From NCBI GenBank assembly GCA_964557125.1, contig CAZKYX010000002.1, positions 39,036 through 103,035 on the forward strand: 64,000 nucleotides of DNA, in the 5' to 3' direction. Origin of the DNA: CAZKYX01 sp964557125 (GTDB lineage Bacteria > Patescibacteriota > Microgenomatia > Levybacterales > GWA1-39-11). The position numbers and the translations under genes were made by a program. The notes beneath the pieces are model-generated. The model made no database searches, was not told where the DNA came from, and saw only the letters and a list, made by a program, of their open reading frames with translations. The stretch's first letter is position 1. The number at the start of each line of letters is the position of its first letter. This document shows, piece after piece, positions 42,468 through 50,959 of the stretch.

Positions 42468-43973
42468 TTAAAATGCCGGCGTTGCGACATACGTAATAAT
42501 GCTTCTATATTGTCCAGGGGGTACTCCTGCATCAACACCTGCTGCATAGGAAATACTTGTTACCCCATCTCCATTTGAGCCTGCACCAATTCCGATAGGT
42601 CCAGTGGAATCAGTAGCAACGCTTATTGCTGTTGTTGCAGTTGGCCAAGCGTATCTACACTCTGTAGTACCACCTGAACCTGAGGGCTGAGCATCGCAGT
42701 CAATACCTCCACCGCCGCCAGATTCTGTAAAGTTGGTTGGCACATCAGCACCGCATGCATGCAGACCAAAAAAGTCATCGCTTGCAGGGAATGAAAGGGG
42801 TGCAGCCCCATTGCTGTCATTGAGGAAGTAGCCGGTTTCTGGATTTACAAGATGTCCGCTGGAGGTTGCGGTAAGAACATATCCATTTGAGCCGTTGGTG
42901 GTAATATCTATTCTTTGACCAGCTACATTTCTCAGCAATGTGTTTATGGCTGGAGTGTTAGAAAGAACACCCAAATTTACCTCTGTAGATGATGAATTAA
43001 GACCAGAATTCATGGTGTCTGCATACGAGCACCCTGCATTGGAAAGATTTGCCGCATCTCCATTATTAAGACCAGTTATAGTAAAAGTAAGTGATGGGTC
43101 AACTGTTGCGCGTACAGTAACAGACTCAATAGTACCTATTGCGATAGTAGAGCTGTCTAGGGTAACGCTGCCAGAGTCCTGAGTTGTAATAGCAATCTTC
43201 CATATATCAGCAACACCTGAGCCAGCAGATTTTGTCGGATTGATAAATCTGGGGGATTGAGTAGTGCATGTTGCACTATTTGAAGCTGTATCTGCGCACC
43301 CAATAAGGAAAGTAACAACTGAGCCTGCACCGATTATAGAGGTTGCTGTTGTACACGTAATAGCAGGGGCTGCTACAACAAATGAGCACGTTGCAGTGCC
43401 GGCGGCGTGTAGATTGTAGGTAATATTTGCAGCGGCATTTGCGCTCGTCAAACCATTGAACGCAAAGGTTGAAGCAGAAGGCGATGCGGTTGTAGAACCG
43501 GTTGAGCCGGGAAAAGTAAGGATAATTTTACCTCCAATTGGTATGGCAGTTGCGGTTGTAAAGCTTATGGTATGCATGGCAGTTATTGGTACAATGAACG
43601 CTGTTCCATTGTGGTGGGTGTTTGCTGGGGATGTGCCGAGATACACAACGCGCTGATTTGCTGCTGGGGTATTTGCGGCAGACATTGAAGCAACGATTAC
43701 GCTATTTTCTGTTTGACCTGTATCGGCAAGAAGCTTTGCAGAGTCTGAGGCAAGGTAGAATGACCCATTATCTTTAATGGTAACTTGTCCATCGCTTGCA
43801 GCTTGATTTGCATCAAGAGGGGCTGAAGCCGAGGGACGCGATGTAGAAATTGTGTCTTTTGCATTTGACAGTGAAGCTGCGTATGAGTGCCGTGCGGATA
43901 TCAAAAGAAAGAGTATAAAAAATACTCCTGATAGTATCAGTCGTCGGTCCATTCTCAATGCAAATAAGTCCAT
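42468..43973 (-). CDS. secreted beta-rich surface protein, paralogue of 39859-41322
   Basis: 501 residues. Signal peptide (LILSGVFFILFLLISARHSY), ASLSNAKDTISTSRPSASAP, same domain order as 39859, and ending PPGQYRSIITYVATPAF. Extra Cys (CSFVVAAPAITC, CADTASNSATCTTQSPRF) may form disulfides. A TTGACA box lies upstream and TATAGC about 7 nt before the ATG. Confidence 0.8.
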   Translation of the reverse strand: MDLFALRMDRRLILSGVFFILFLLISARHSYAASLSNAKDTISTSRPSASAPLDANQAASDGQVTIKDNGSFYLASDSAKLLADTGQTENSVIVASMSAANTPAANQRVVYLGTSPANTHHNGTAFIVPITAMHTISFTTATAIPIGGKIILTFPGSTGSTTASPSASTFAFNGLTSANAAANITYNLHAAGTATCSFVVAAPAITCTTATSIIGAGSVVTFLIGCADTASNSATCTTQSPRFINPTKSAGSGVADIWKIAITTQDSGSVTLDSSTIAIGTIESVTVRATVDPSLTFTITGLNNGDAANLSNAGCSYADTMNSGLNSSSTEVNLGVLSNTPAINTLLRNVAGQRIDITTNGSNGYVLTATSSGHLVNPETGYFLNDSNGAAPLSFPASDDFFGLHACGADVPTNFTESGGGGGIDCDAQPSGSGGTTECRYAWPTATTAISVATDSTGPIGIGAGSNGDGVTSISYAAGVDAGVPPGQYRSIITYVATPAF

Positions 43974-44048
43974 AAAAAAGGCTATACTTTACTATTAAAA
44001 CCAGAAATAAAATTTCCTGTCAACAGGTGAATTTGAATTTGGACGTAG

Positions 44049-44924
44049 TTAGTATAGGTCGAGGAACCAATCGTGATGCATTTTATGTCTATGTCGAAAT
44101 TTATCAATTATTATAATCATTAACCTGACTCTTAACTTATAAAGAAGTAGGCCTATTATAATAAGGAGTATGAGTGCTAAGAGTCCAAGAAAGACAAGGT
44201 CGAGTCGGTACTTTTTTGCGAGATTTTCCCCTGTTTCTTTTACCGTATTTGTTATTTGTGAAGGAATGGAGAGAGCTTCAAGACTCACTTCGTGAAGTGG
44301 CGGGAGGGACTCTTTCCCTTCAAGCGTAGCGCTTGCAGTAAATGTATAAGTACCAGCTGGCACATTCTTAAATTCATACGCATAGTATCCAGTTGCATCA
44401 GCCTTCAGGCTAACCGGTTTGCCATCGATAAGCAGTGCAACGTCTGCGTTGGGCATTGTATACCCATATATCAGAGCATTCTGTCCTGCATTTATTTGCT
44501 TTTTTGAGAGACCAATCGTTGGAGGGAGAAAAATATCATTTCTTGTTATGTTGCCGGTGATTTCTTCATCAATATCTATACATGCATCTGATTGTCCTAT
44601 TCTTTTAAAATCAATTGCAGTAAGACAAAAGCCAGAAAAAGTATCAGTAATCAATATGTCTGATATAGTAAAATATCCTTTTGAGTCAGCAACTGCAGAG
44701 CGCATAAATATGCCGCTTTGTGTCGTCATGACGATTGATGCATACGGTGACTGATACCCCTGAATACTAAGATAAAACCTTCCAACTGTTGCAACTATAT
44801 CTATCGGTTTGCTTTGAGCTTTTGAGGGAAAGAGTGTCTGGGCATCAGATTGAGGAGAAGCAATAAACAAGAAACAATAAGCAATAAACAATAAACACAC
44901 AACAGAAGCAAAAAGCCGTTTCAT
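44049..44924 (-). CDS. secreted Ig-like protein with C-terminal membrane helix
   Basis: 291 residues. The signal-peptide core LLFIAYCFLFIASPQ is the translation of a TTTATTGCTTATTG simple repeat. Two carboxypeptidase-regulatory/Ig-like domains (GYQSPYASIVMTTQSG with DSKGYFTISDI; GYTMPNADVALLIDGKPVSL with DATGYYAYEFKNVPAGTYTF), then a membrane helix (LVFLGLLALILLIIIGLLLY) and a basic, His-rich tail. Probably a surface or envelope protein of the same block. TTGATA and TAATAC precede the ATG closely. Confidence 0.75.
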   Translation of the reverse strand: MKRLFASVVCLLFIAYCFLFIASPQSDAQTLFPSKAQSKPIDIVATVGRFYLSIQGYQSPYASIVMTTQSGIFMRSAVADSKGYFTISDILITDTFSGFCLTAIDFKRIGQSDACIDIDEEITGNITRNDIFLPPTIGLSKKQINAGQNALIYGYTMPNADVALLIDGKPVSLKADATGYYAYEFKNVPAGTYTFTASATLEGKESLPPLHEVSLEALSIPSQITNTVKETGENLAKKYRLDLVFLGLLALILLIIIGLLLYKLRVRLMIIIIDKFRHRHKMHHDWFLDLY

Positions 44925-44967
44925 ATATTTAGTATTACGTATCAGTGGGTAAGTATCAAGAGCGGTA

Positions 44968-45060
44968 TAAATTCAAATTTTTACTTTTTAATTTTTGATC
45001 AAATCAAAATGTTGCAATTTAAAAAACATTAAAAATTCTAAATTTTAAATTAAAAATTAT
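44968..45060. repeat. AT-only intergenic repeat
   Basis: Same family as at 29.5, 36.8 and 47.8 kb; lies between the surface block and the U8 promoter. Confidence 0.7.
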
Positions 45061-45072
45061 GCAGATTTTATC

Positions 45073-45221
45073 TTATAGTATTTGATTTTCTTGCTAAAAA
45101 GTGTTATAATTATTCGTTTTGCTGATTGAAAAACTGCCTCACGCACTTGCTGTTTGGGGTTTGGTTTTCAGGTTAGCTAGCACATTTACAAGTAGATTGA
45201 ACAAAGAAAGGGGTTTTTCCA
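45073..45221 (+). promoter_or_regulatory. U8 promoter and structured leader
   Basis: TTATAGT, -35 TTGATT (45082-45087), 17-bp spacer, TATAAT (45105-45110). Leader with CACGCACTTGCTGTTTGG, boxA-like GCACATTTACAA (45180-45191), overlapping pairing segment AAGTAGATTGAAC (45190-45202), then AAAGG before the first gene. Confidence 0.8.
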
Positions 45222-45599
45222 TTGGAAGGAGATCGTCCTATCAACGTTGAGGATCTTATCAAGATCCTCATCAGCTCGTCTCGCTCTTCATATCTTGGTT
45301 GCCGTCCTGAACTCATTACGGCTGCCCACATCGTTGAAGCAGGAGAAAGCGGGGACATTGTCCTCGGACATATTCTCAATCCAGCCGCAAATTTGTCAGA
45401 ACTCGTTCCTCTTCGTGGAGAGCATGAACTCGACAAGTTCAAGAACAGGGTGAAAGACGACGAAGAGGCTGAGTGTACCTTTTTCCGCCTTCGCGGCGGA
45501 TGGGAAAAGTACGGCAACAATTATGCCGACAGACTTCCCAATTCACGCGGGGGGCTTTTTGCTCCAGTGACCAGCATACATCATCACGCATTGGCCTAA
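45222..45599 (+). CDS. hypothetical protein, first gene of unit U8
   Basis: 125 residues from TTG, with AAAGGGG about 8 nt upstream. Mixed alpha/beta, acidic centre (FKNRVKDDEEAECTFFRLRG). No recognised domain. GC-rich codon use compared with the surface genes next to it. Confidence 0.65.
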   Translation: MEGDRPINVEDLIKILISSSRSSYLGCRPELITAAHIVEAGESGDIVLGHILNPAANLSELVPLRGEHELDKFKNRVKDDEEAECTFFRLRGGWEKYGNNYADRLPNSRGGLFAPVTSIHHHALA

Positions 45600-45612
45600 G
45601 GAGGCACATTAT

Positions 45613-45837
45613 ATGGTGCAAAAAACGGACAGGGAAATCTTCTCTATCATCGAGGGACTTGTCTCTCGGCGAAAGCAGGGTTTGGATCTAGGTCCCAACC
45701 CAACGCTTACTCGCGTTGAGCGAAGGCTCGTAGCCGTTCGGCTTCGTGAGCTGGCCACAATGGTTGAGGTTCAACCCGAACGCTTCAAAGCCATCGGCCT
45801 TGAAGAAGCTCGCCAACTCGTTGGGGTTGGCACGTGA
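45613..45837 (+). CDS. small helical protein, unit U8
   Basis: 74 residues; strong AAGGAGG before the ATG. Helical and charged (SIIEGLVSRRKQGLDLGPNP; VERRLVAVRLRELATMVEVQ). Its stop overlaps the next start (GTGA). Not recognised. Confidence 0.7.
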   Translation: MVQKTDREIFSIIEGLVSRRKQGLDLGPNPTLTRVERRLVAVRLRELATMVEVQPERFKAIGLEEARQLVGVGT

Positions 45838-46178
45838 ATCGAAAGCCTCGTGCCAAAAGTCCGAAAGCCAGTCCGGCAAAGCCGGTAGAGCCTGTCGCCA
45901 TTCAAACGCAGGTAGTAAGCCATTCGGTAGTTGTACCGCTCAAAGAGGTCACAGTAACCTGTGACCTCAAGTTTACGCTCACACTTGCAGGGGATGAGTC
46001 CCCTGAAGATGTGAACGCGCTGATTCTCGGTCGTTTTGACCAATGCGTTGCCGACAAGCGCGCACTGGTTCTCAACAGAACCGAAAGTACGCGCCGCGTT
46101 CAAAAGATGCTCGAAAGAGCGCCTGTTGGGCGTTCAAGCGTCAATCTTTGGCACTGGCCAATCATTGTCTTGAGCTAA
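45834..46178 (+). CDS. hypothetical protein, last gene of unit U8
   Basis: 114 residues from GTG overlapping the upstream stop. Basic Lys/Pro/Ala-rich N-terminus, then strands (VVSHSVVVPLKEVTVTCDLK; FTLTLAG) and helices. Not recognised. Confidence 0.7.
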   Translation: MNRKPRAKSPKASPAKPVEPVAIQTQVVSHSVVVPLKEVTVTCDLKFTLTLAGDESPEDVNALILGRFDQCVADKRALVLNRTESTRRVQKMLERAPVGRSSVNLWHWPIIVLS

Positions 46179-46184
46179 AGATAC

Positions 46185-46245
46185 GTTCAATCTACTTTTT
46201 GCGCCCGTTGGATTTGGTACATCACCAGATTCGCGGGCGCTTTTC
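46185..46245 (+). terminator. U8 trailer and terminator
   Basis: GTTCAATCTACTT (46185-46197) is a perfect 13-nt reverse complement of the U8 leader segment 45190-45202, the longest match of the set. The terminator stem GCGCCCG / CGGGCGC (46201-46240) is followed by TTTTCGTG. Confidence 0.8.
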
Positions 46246-46335
46246 GTGAAAAAAGGATCAGTAATAGCTAAATAGTTGCATGGATGCATGGCTCAAAACA
46301 ATTTTAATTAACTATGTAATTATCTAACCATATAA

Positions 46336-47556
46336 CTATTTCAATCCGAGGCGGTAGAGGTTGGAGGGTACCGACTCGTCATTCAAATTCGTTCTAAAAA
46401 TGACGCTCAGTCCGTCAGGTGCAGGATAGAGAAATTCACCATCAAATGGGCCTGAGTATAGGGTTTGGCGATTCCCGCCATCAAATTCCACAACTTGTAT
46501 CTTTTTGTCTTTAACAAAAAGTAAGTGACTGGAGGAAGGGTGCCACAAGAATTTTGGCAGAGTTTGCCCATCTGTAGGTTCGTAAAGGAGATAGTTTTTG
46601 TCTTCTTTTACTTGATATACATATACGTTTCCAGCCTTTAGCATGCGATTCTCAGGAGTAGAGTTGGTTGAGGGGAGGGGAGGATTGATAATAAAAGGCA
46701 TTTGAGCGCTAACTGAGGCTACGTACATGACCTTATCGCGCTCTGGCGAAATAAGCATATGGGAGAAATTTGCTAGTGCCAAAGCCTTTTCCTTTTTTGG
46801 AAGCCCATTTACAAATTTATCCTCATCTGTTTGTTTTTCGGTAAGCCATAGTGTTCTTATTTGGTTTTGTGTCACTGTTACATTCTTTGGTGCTGTATTA
46901 AGCCCATTTGTATTGAGAAGATAGACGACTGTATTAAGGCTTCCTGAGGGGGTACTTGCTTTACCTCTGGGAACGCTTACGAGGAGTTGCTTGCCGTCAG
47001 GAGAAAATTCGTACTGAGCTTTGGAGAAGGTATCAAATGAATCTGAGGCAATTTGGGTTGTAGAGGTGCCGATTGGTAAAATTGGTCTTGAATTGAGCGA
47101 AAGGATATAGATACCGTTTTGTTCGGGGGTTGAATCATTGACAGTATATGCAATCAGGCTTCCGCTGGGGTCAACAAGAGGTGTTTGTGCACCGAGAAGA
47201 GTAACTGCTTCTAGTTTTGGAGCAGAAGGAAAGAGGAGCGCTTCAGTTTTGGTTACTGCTTCATTTTTGATAATCACTTTCTCTTTCCAAGAAAAGTACC
47301 CATCTTTTTCTATTTTGACTTCATAGTTACCGGGAGGGAGATTGATTGTATCGTCAGTTGCCGTTGTTAGATTTTCATCAATATAAACTCTTGCACCATC
47401 TGGTGTGCTTGTAAGAACAAGAAGGCCAGTGCCAGCTATCAATTTACTTCCTTTTGAAAGATCGAGACGGTAGCCTTTTGCGTAAAGAACGGCTACGTAG
47501 GTGACAATACTCACCAATATCAGCACTATTGCTGTTGTAAAAAAAGCTTTTTTCAT
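46336..47556 (-). CDS. PEGA-domain protein with WD40/TolB-like repeats
   Basis: 406 residues. N-terminal membrane helix (TTAIVLILVSIVTYVAVLYA), PEGA domain at about 45-100 (LVLTSTPDGARVYIDENLTT; LPPGNYEVKIEKDGYFSWKE), then beta-propeller-like repeats (DPSGSLIAYTVNDS; QYEFSPDGKQLLVSVPRG; LWHPSSSHLLFVKDKKIQVV; YPAPDGLSVIFR). Proteins of this layout are frequent in CPR genomes and presumably act at the cell surface; no activity is known to me. Convergent with U8. Confidence 0.85.
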   Translation of the reverse strand: MKKAFFTTAIVLILVSIVTYVAVLYAKGYRLDLSKGSKLIAGTGLLVLTSTPDGARVYIDENLTTATDDTINLPPGNYEVKIEKDGYFSWKEKVIIKNEAVTKTEALLFPSAPKLEAVTLLGAQTPLVDPSGSLIAYTVNDSTPEQNGIYILSLNSRPILPIGTSTTQIASDSFDTFSKAQYEFSPDGKQLLVSVPRGKASTPSGSLNTVVYLLNTNGLNTAPKNVTVTQNQIRTLWLTEKQTDEDKFVNGLPKKEKALALANFSHMLISPERDKVMYVASVSAQMPFIINPPLPSTNSTPENRMLKAGNVYVYQVKEDKNYLLYEPTDGQTLPKFLWHPSSSHLLFVKDKKIQVVEFDGGNRQTLYSGPFDGEFLYPAPDGLSVIFRTNLNDESVPSNLYRLGLK

Positions 47557-47831
47557 AATGCACTTCTATTAACAATCTTACCTAATAATACTGGTTTTTA
47601 AACTTTGTAGCAAGGGATTGGTTTTGGCTTCAAATATGTCTTAGGACTTGCAAGCATACCGGTGCATTGATATATTGAGTATAAGACAATCTCAAATGAT
47701 ATAGTAAGTGTATATTGTGATATATTAATTTGAAATTTTTAATTTTAAATTCGAAATGAAATCCAAATGTATCAATTTTAAATTTATTTTTTATATTTAA
47801 TTAAAAATTATAAATTTGAACTTAAAAATTA
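47557..47831. other. AT-rich intergenic region with repeat
   Basis: No gene. Ends with the AT-only repeat family (47727-47830) directly before mreB. Confidence 0.6.
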
Positions 47832-48851
47832 ATGTATATGTTTTCAAAAAGAATTGGCATTGATTTAGGCACAGCAAATACTCTTGTGTATTTAGCTGGC
47901 CATGGTGTGGTTCTTAATGAGCCGACAGTTGTGGCTGTTAGAGCTGATGACAACAAGGTGGTTGCAGTAGGTACTGAGGCAAAGGAGATGCTTGGAAGAA
48001 CCCCTGGCAATATTGTTGCAACAAGACCTTTAAAAGATGGAGTGATTGCCGATTACGTAATTACTGAGTCAATGCTTGCATACTTCATTGAAAAAGTCAC
48101 CGGCAAATCCCGATTTATTAAGCCTGAGGTTATGGTATGTGTGCCTTCAGGTATTACTCAAGTAGAAAAGCGCGCGGTACTTGATGCTACGCAGTCAGCT
48201 GGTGCCCGAGCCGTGTACCTTATTGAAGAGCCCTTGGCTGCTGCAATTGGAGCAAAAATTCCAATCGCTCAGGCTACGGGACATATGATTTTGGACAGTG
48301 GTGGAGGAACAACTGACATTGCTGTTATCTCCCTTGGAGGTGTTGTTGTGCATAAGTCAATTCGAATTGCAGGGGATAAGGTTGAGGAGGCAATCAGTAA
48401 CTATATACGAAAGAAATTCAATTTGATGGTTGGAGAGCAGACTTCAGAAGAGATTAAGGTGACTATGGCAAATGCAATTCCAGCAAGTACTTCTACAAAG
48501 AAAATGGAGGTAAAGGGTCGAGATACCGTGAGTGGACTTCCAAGACAAGCTGAGATTGATGAGTTTGAGGTAAATGAAGCAATTCAGCCAGTTCTAAAGG
48601 CGATGATTTCTGCCATTCGAGAAACATTTGAAATGACGCCCCCCGAATTGGCATCCGATATAATTGATAAGGGCATTGTCCTGTCTGGTGGAACAACGAT
48701 GCTTCGCAACTTTGACAAATATATAACTCGTGAGACTGGTGTTCCAGCATATGTTGCAGAAGACCCATTGTATTGTGTTGTGAGAGGAACAGGAGTGGCA
48801 CTTGAGAATTTGGAACTTTACAAACGCAGTATCAATCGAAATGAGAGTTAA
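47832..48851 (+). CDS. mreB: rod shape-determining protein MreB
   Basis: 339 residues, normal length. Actin-fold nucleotide motifs: RIGIDLGTANTLVYLAGHGV (phosphate 1), ILDSGGGTTDIAVISLGGVV (phosphate 2), GIVLSGGTTMLRNFDKYITR (adenosine), plus EEPLAAAIGAKIPI (connect). MreB filaments direct lateral wall synthesis. An ATG two codons later (MFSKRIG) is equally possible as the start. No mreC or mreD follows; the next gene is a WecG/TagA-type transferase, so the pair may both serve the envelope. Confidence 0.96.
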   Translation: MYMFSKRIGIDLGTANTLVYLAGHGVVLNEPTVVAVRADDNKVVAVGTEAKEMLGRTPGNIVATRPLKDGVIADYVITESMLAYFIEKVTGKSRFIKPEVMVCVPSGITQVEKRAVLDATQSAGARAVYLIEEPLAAAIGAKIPIAQATGHMILDSGGGTTDIAVISLGGVVVHKSIRIAGDKVEEAISNYIRKKFNLMVGEQTSEEIKVTMANAIPASTSTKKMEVKGRDTVSGLPRQAEIDEFEVNEAIQPVLKAMISAIRETFEMTPPELASDIIDKGIVLSGGTTMLRNFDKYITRETGVPAYVAEDPLYCVVRGTGVALENLELYKRSINRNES

Positions 48852-49210
48852 GTGTCACTGCGAGCAAATCGAAGCAGTCTTAAACAGATAGTTTCGTCAC
48901 ATGCCTCCTCGCAATGACTGAGAAAGTTGAGTAACTTATAGTTTAAATGTATTTTGAAATCTGAAAATTATAAAAGTATCTTGTAGTTTTGTGAAAATAA
49001 TATACTAGCTTAATACTTTTCACAAAAGTTGTGAACTTGATAACAAATAAGTATCTTATATAATTATCATTAAGTCACTATTAATAAATTAATATCAATT
49101 ACAGTAATACGCAGTTTAAATTATTAAATAAAGCATTATATGAGAGTAAAAAATATACACAAGGCGCTTAAAAGGTAGTGAAAAAGTTGTAATAATTTTA
49201 GACATATAGT
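48852..49210. other. intergenic region with dispersed inverted element
   Basis: 48851-48921 carries GTCACTGCGAGCAAATCGAA ... CTCGCAATGAC, a dispersed element with inverted GTCAnTGCGAG ends. The rest is AT-rich with no gene. Confidence 0.6.
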
Positions 49211-49999
49211 ATGAATACAAAATTGGCTTCCGTAATAATTTTAAATGTTGATGTCACAAGTGAGAAAAAGGACATAGTCTTAAAGTATGTGGTAGAAAAG
49301 AGCAGTAAGAGGGATGAAAAGTTCTATATAGTAACACCAAATCCAGAAATTTTAATGTATGCAAAGACTCATCCTCAGTTCAGAGCAATACTGAATGATG
49401 CGAGAGTTGCTTTACCAGACGGTGTGGGTGTGCTCATGGCAGGGAGGATAGCCGGAAAAAGCATTATAGGTCGAATTACCGGTGTTGACTTTATGCTTGA
49501 GCTTTGTAGCGAGTATGCAAAACGGCCTATTACCATAGGCTTTTTAGGAGGTATGGGGGGAGTAGCAAAGATGACTGCCGAGTGCTTACAAAAAAAGCAC
49601 CCAACTCTTAAGGTCGTCTTTGCGGAAGATGAGTGGCCAACCGAGAATAAAGAAGAACGAATATCAAATGTCGATAAGAAGGATCAGGATTCAAAATCCA
49701 ATATTCAAAATTCCAAACCAATTCCTCACATCGATATGCTATTCGTTGCTTTTGGATTCCCGAAACAGGAAGAGTGGATTGCAAAAAATTTAGAGAGACT
49801 ACCGGTGACGGGCATGATGGCAGTAGGGGGAGCATTCGATTTTATTGCCGGAAAAATTCCAAGAGCTCCCAAGATGGTAAGAAGCATTGGTATGGAATGG
49901 GCATTTCGACTTTTGATGCAGCCCTCACGTTTTAAAAGACAATTGGCTCTTCCAGCATTTGTTCTAGAAGTTCTGAAAGAGAGAATAAGAAAGAAATAG
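49211..49999 (+). CDS. WecG/TagA/CpsF family glycosyltransferase
   Basis: 262 residues, typical length. Signatures: YIVTPNPEILMYAKTHPQFR, ARVALPDGVGVLMAGRIAGK, RITGVDFMLELC, IGFLGGMGGVAKM, DMLFVAFGFPKQEEWIAKNL, MAVGGAFDFIAGKIPRAPKM, GMEWAFRLLMQP. These GT26 enzymes add N-acetylmannosaminuronate or N-acetylmannosamine to lipid-linked sugars for teichoic-acid-like or enterobacterial-common-antigen-like polymers. About 20 residues near 145-165 (KKDQDSKSNIQNSKP) are the translation of an intergenic repeat (CAAAATCCAATATTCAAAAT) inserted in a loop before the conserved DMLFVA strand. Confidence 0.93.
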   Translation: MNTKLASVIILNVDVTSEKKDIVLKYVVEKSSKRDEKFYIVTPNPEILMYAKTHPQFRAILNDARVALPDGVGVLMAGRIAGKSIIGRITGVDFMLELCSEYAKRPITIGFLGGMGGVAKMTAECLQKKHPTLKVVFAEDEWPTENKEERISNVDKKDQDSKSNIQNSKPIPHIDMLFVAFGFPKQEEWIAKNLERLPVTGMMAVGGAFDFIAGKIPRAPKMVRSIGMEWAFRLLMQPSRFKRQLALPAFVLEVLKERIRKK

Positions 50000-50377
50000 T
50001 TAGATAGTAATAGCTGATAGCTTAAAAACCCCCAAACTCCTCGCTTGCTAACCACTTCAAGAATAATTATTGTTCGAGTGAAATCGAGAACTAAGAATAA
50101 ATAATTTTTGGTACGTATCTAGTGCCTCAATCCCTTGAAGATTTGTTAGGTATTCGACTTTTCAATTTAATTTCGAACATAGCTTAGGTTGCAATTTGTG
50201 TCGGGTTTGCGTCCCACTTTTTTCGATAGGATGGCTGTGTTTTTGCTCTAAATTGCCAATAATAATAGGAATTTAATCTTGGTAAAAAAACCGAAAAAGT
50301 GGGACTTGACAAGGTGTGATATTCTTTGCTACTCTGAATATAGATTTGATAGTGATAGTGTTAATTTAAGGCAGAAA
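50000..50377. other. intergenic region and promoter of the HTH gene
   Basis: Dispersed repeats near 50020-50100. TTGACA (near 50307) with TACTCT 18 nt later is a plausible promoter, giving a 5' region of about 40 nt. No gene seen. Confidence 0.5.
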
Positions 50378-50587
50378 ATGGCTAATCAAAGCGTATCAAT
50401 AGACAACCTTCCTGATCTACTTACTGTAAGAGAAGTAGCAGAATTACTCCGCGTCAGTCCCCTGACAATAAAACGATGGGGAAAGAGAGGAAAGCTCTCA
50501 GCAATCAGAATAAATTCAAGAGGTGATAGACGGTATAAAAAAGAAGCTGTGCTTTATCTCCTAGGTATACAACCGAAAGGGATGTGA
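50378..50587 (+). CDS. excisionase/MerR-type helix-turn-helix DNA-binding protein
   Basis: 69 residues from ATG 50378 (AAGG upstream); a longer frame upstream runs through the promoter. NLPDLLTVREVAELLRVSPL then TIKRWGKRGKLSAIRIN and RRYKKEAVLYLLG is the usual small wHTH DNA-binding layout of excisionases (helix-turn-helix, wing, C-terminal helix). No integrase is nearby. The last 16 codons exist again 104 bp downstream (50641). Confidence 0.85.
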   Translation: MANQSVSIDNLPDLLTVREVAELLRVSPLTIKRWGKRGKLSAIRINSRGDRRYKKEAVLYLLGIQPKGM

Positions 50588-50640
50588 ATTTAACCTCCGA
50601 TTTATTAAATTATTAGTTCTTTTTTGCGCGCTTCGCGCTA

Positions 50641-50691
50641 AAGAAGGAAGCAGTTCTTTACTTACTTGGTATTCAGCCTAAGGGCATGTAG
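50641..50691 (+). pseudogene. second C-terminal end of the HTH gene (16 codons plus stop)
   Basis: Reads KKEAVLYLLGIQPKGM then TAG, identical in protein to the end of the HTH protein, but 15 of the 17 codons, counting the stop, differ, nearly all by synonymous changes. No corresponding HTH region precedes it. It is the tail of an old paralogue whose front was deleted, or a spare C-terminal cassette. Confidence 0.75.
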
Positions 50692-50758
50692 GTAAAAATT
50701 CCTAATTCTTAACACTTGATACTTTATTCATGATACTTACTTCTAAGCTTCCCATTAA

Positions 50759-50911
50759 TTAACTAATCTGCCAAGCGACTAAGCTCACTAAAGATAGAAG
50801 AAGTATTGCGAGGGTGATGGAAATAGGTACTGCACAGCCGAGAGCTTTGTCCCAACCGTTATCATTCTTATCGAAAAGAATGCTATTTGATGTAGCCTGT
50901 ATTCCATCCAT
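50759..50911 (-). CDS. 50-residue single-helix membrane protein
   Basis: MDGIQATSNSILFDKNDNGW then DKALGCAVPISITLAILLLS and LVSLVAWQIS. One C-terminal membrane helix of about 22 residues. A very good promoter (TTGAAA, 17-bp spacer, TAAGAT) ends 9 nt before the ATG, matching the near-leaderless style of single genes in this genome. Function unknown. Confidence 0.6.
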   Translation of the reverse strand: MDGIQATSNSILFDKNDNGWDKALGCAVPISITLAILLLSLVSLVAWQIS

Positions 50912-50959
50912 AGCAAAGATATCTTACACGTTTTGAATTCAAATTTCAAGAAATTGAGT

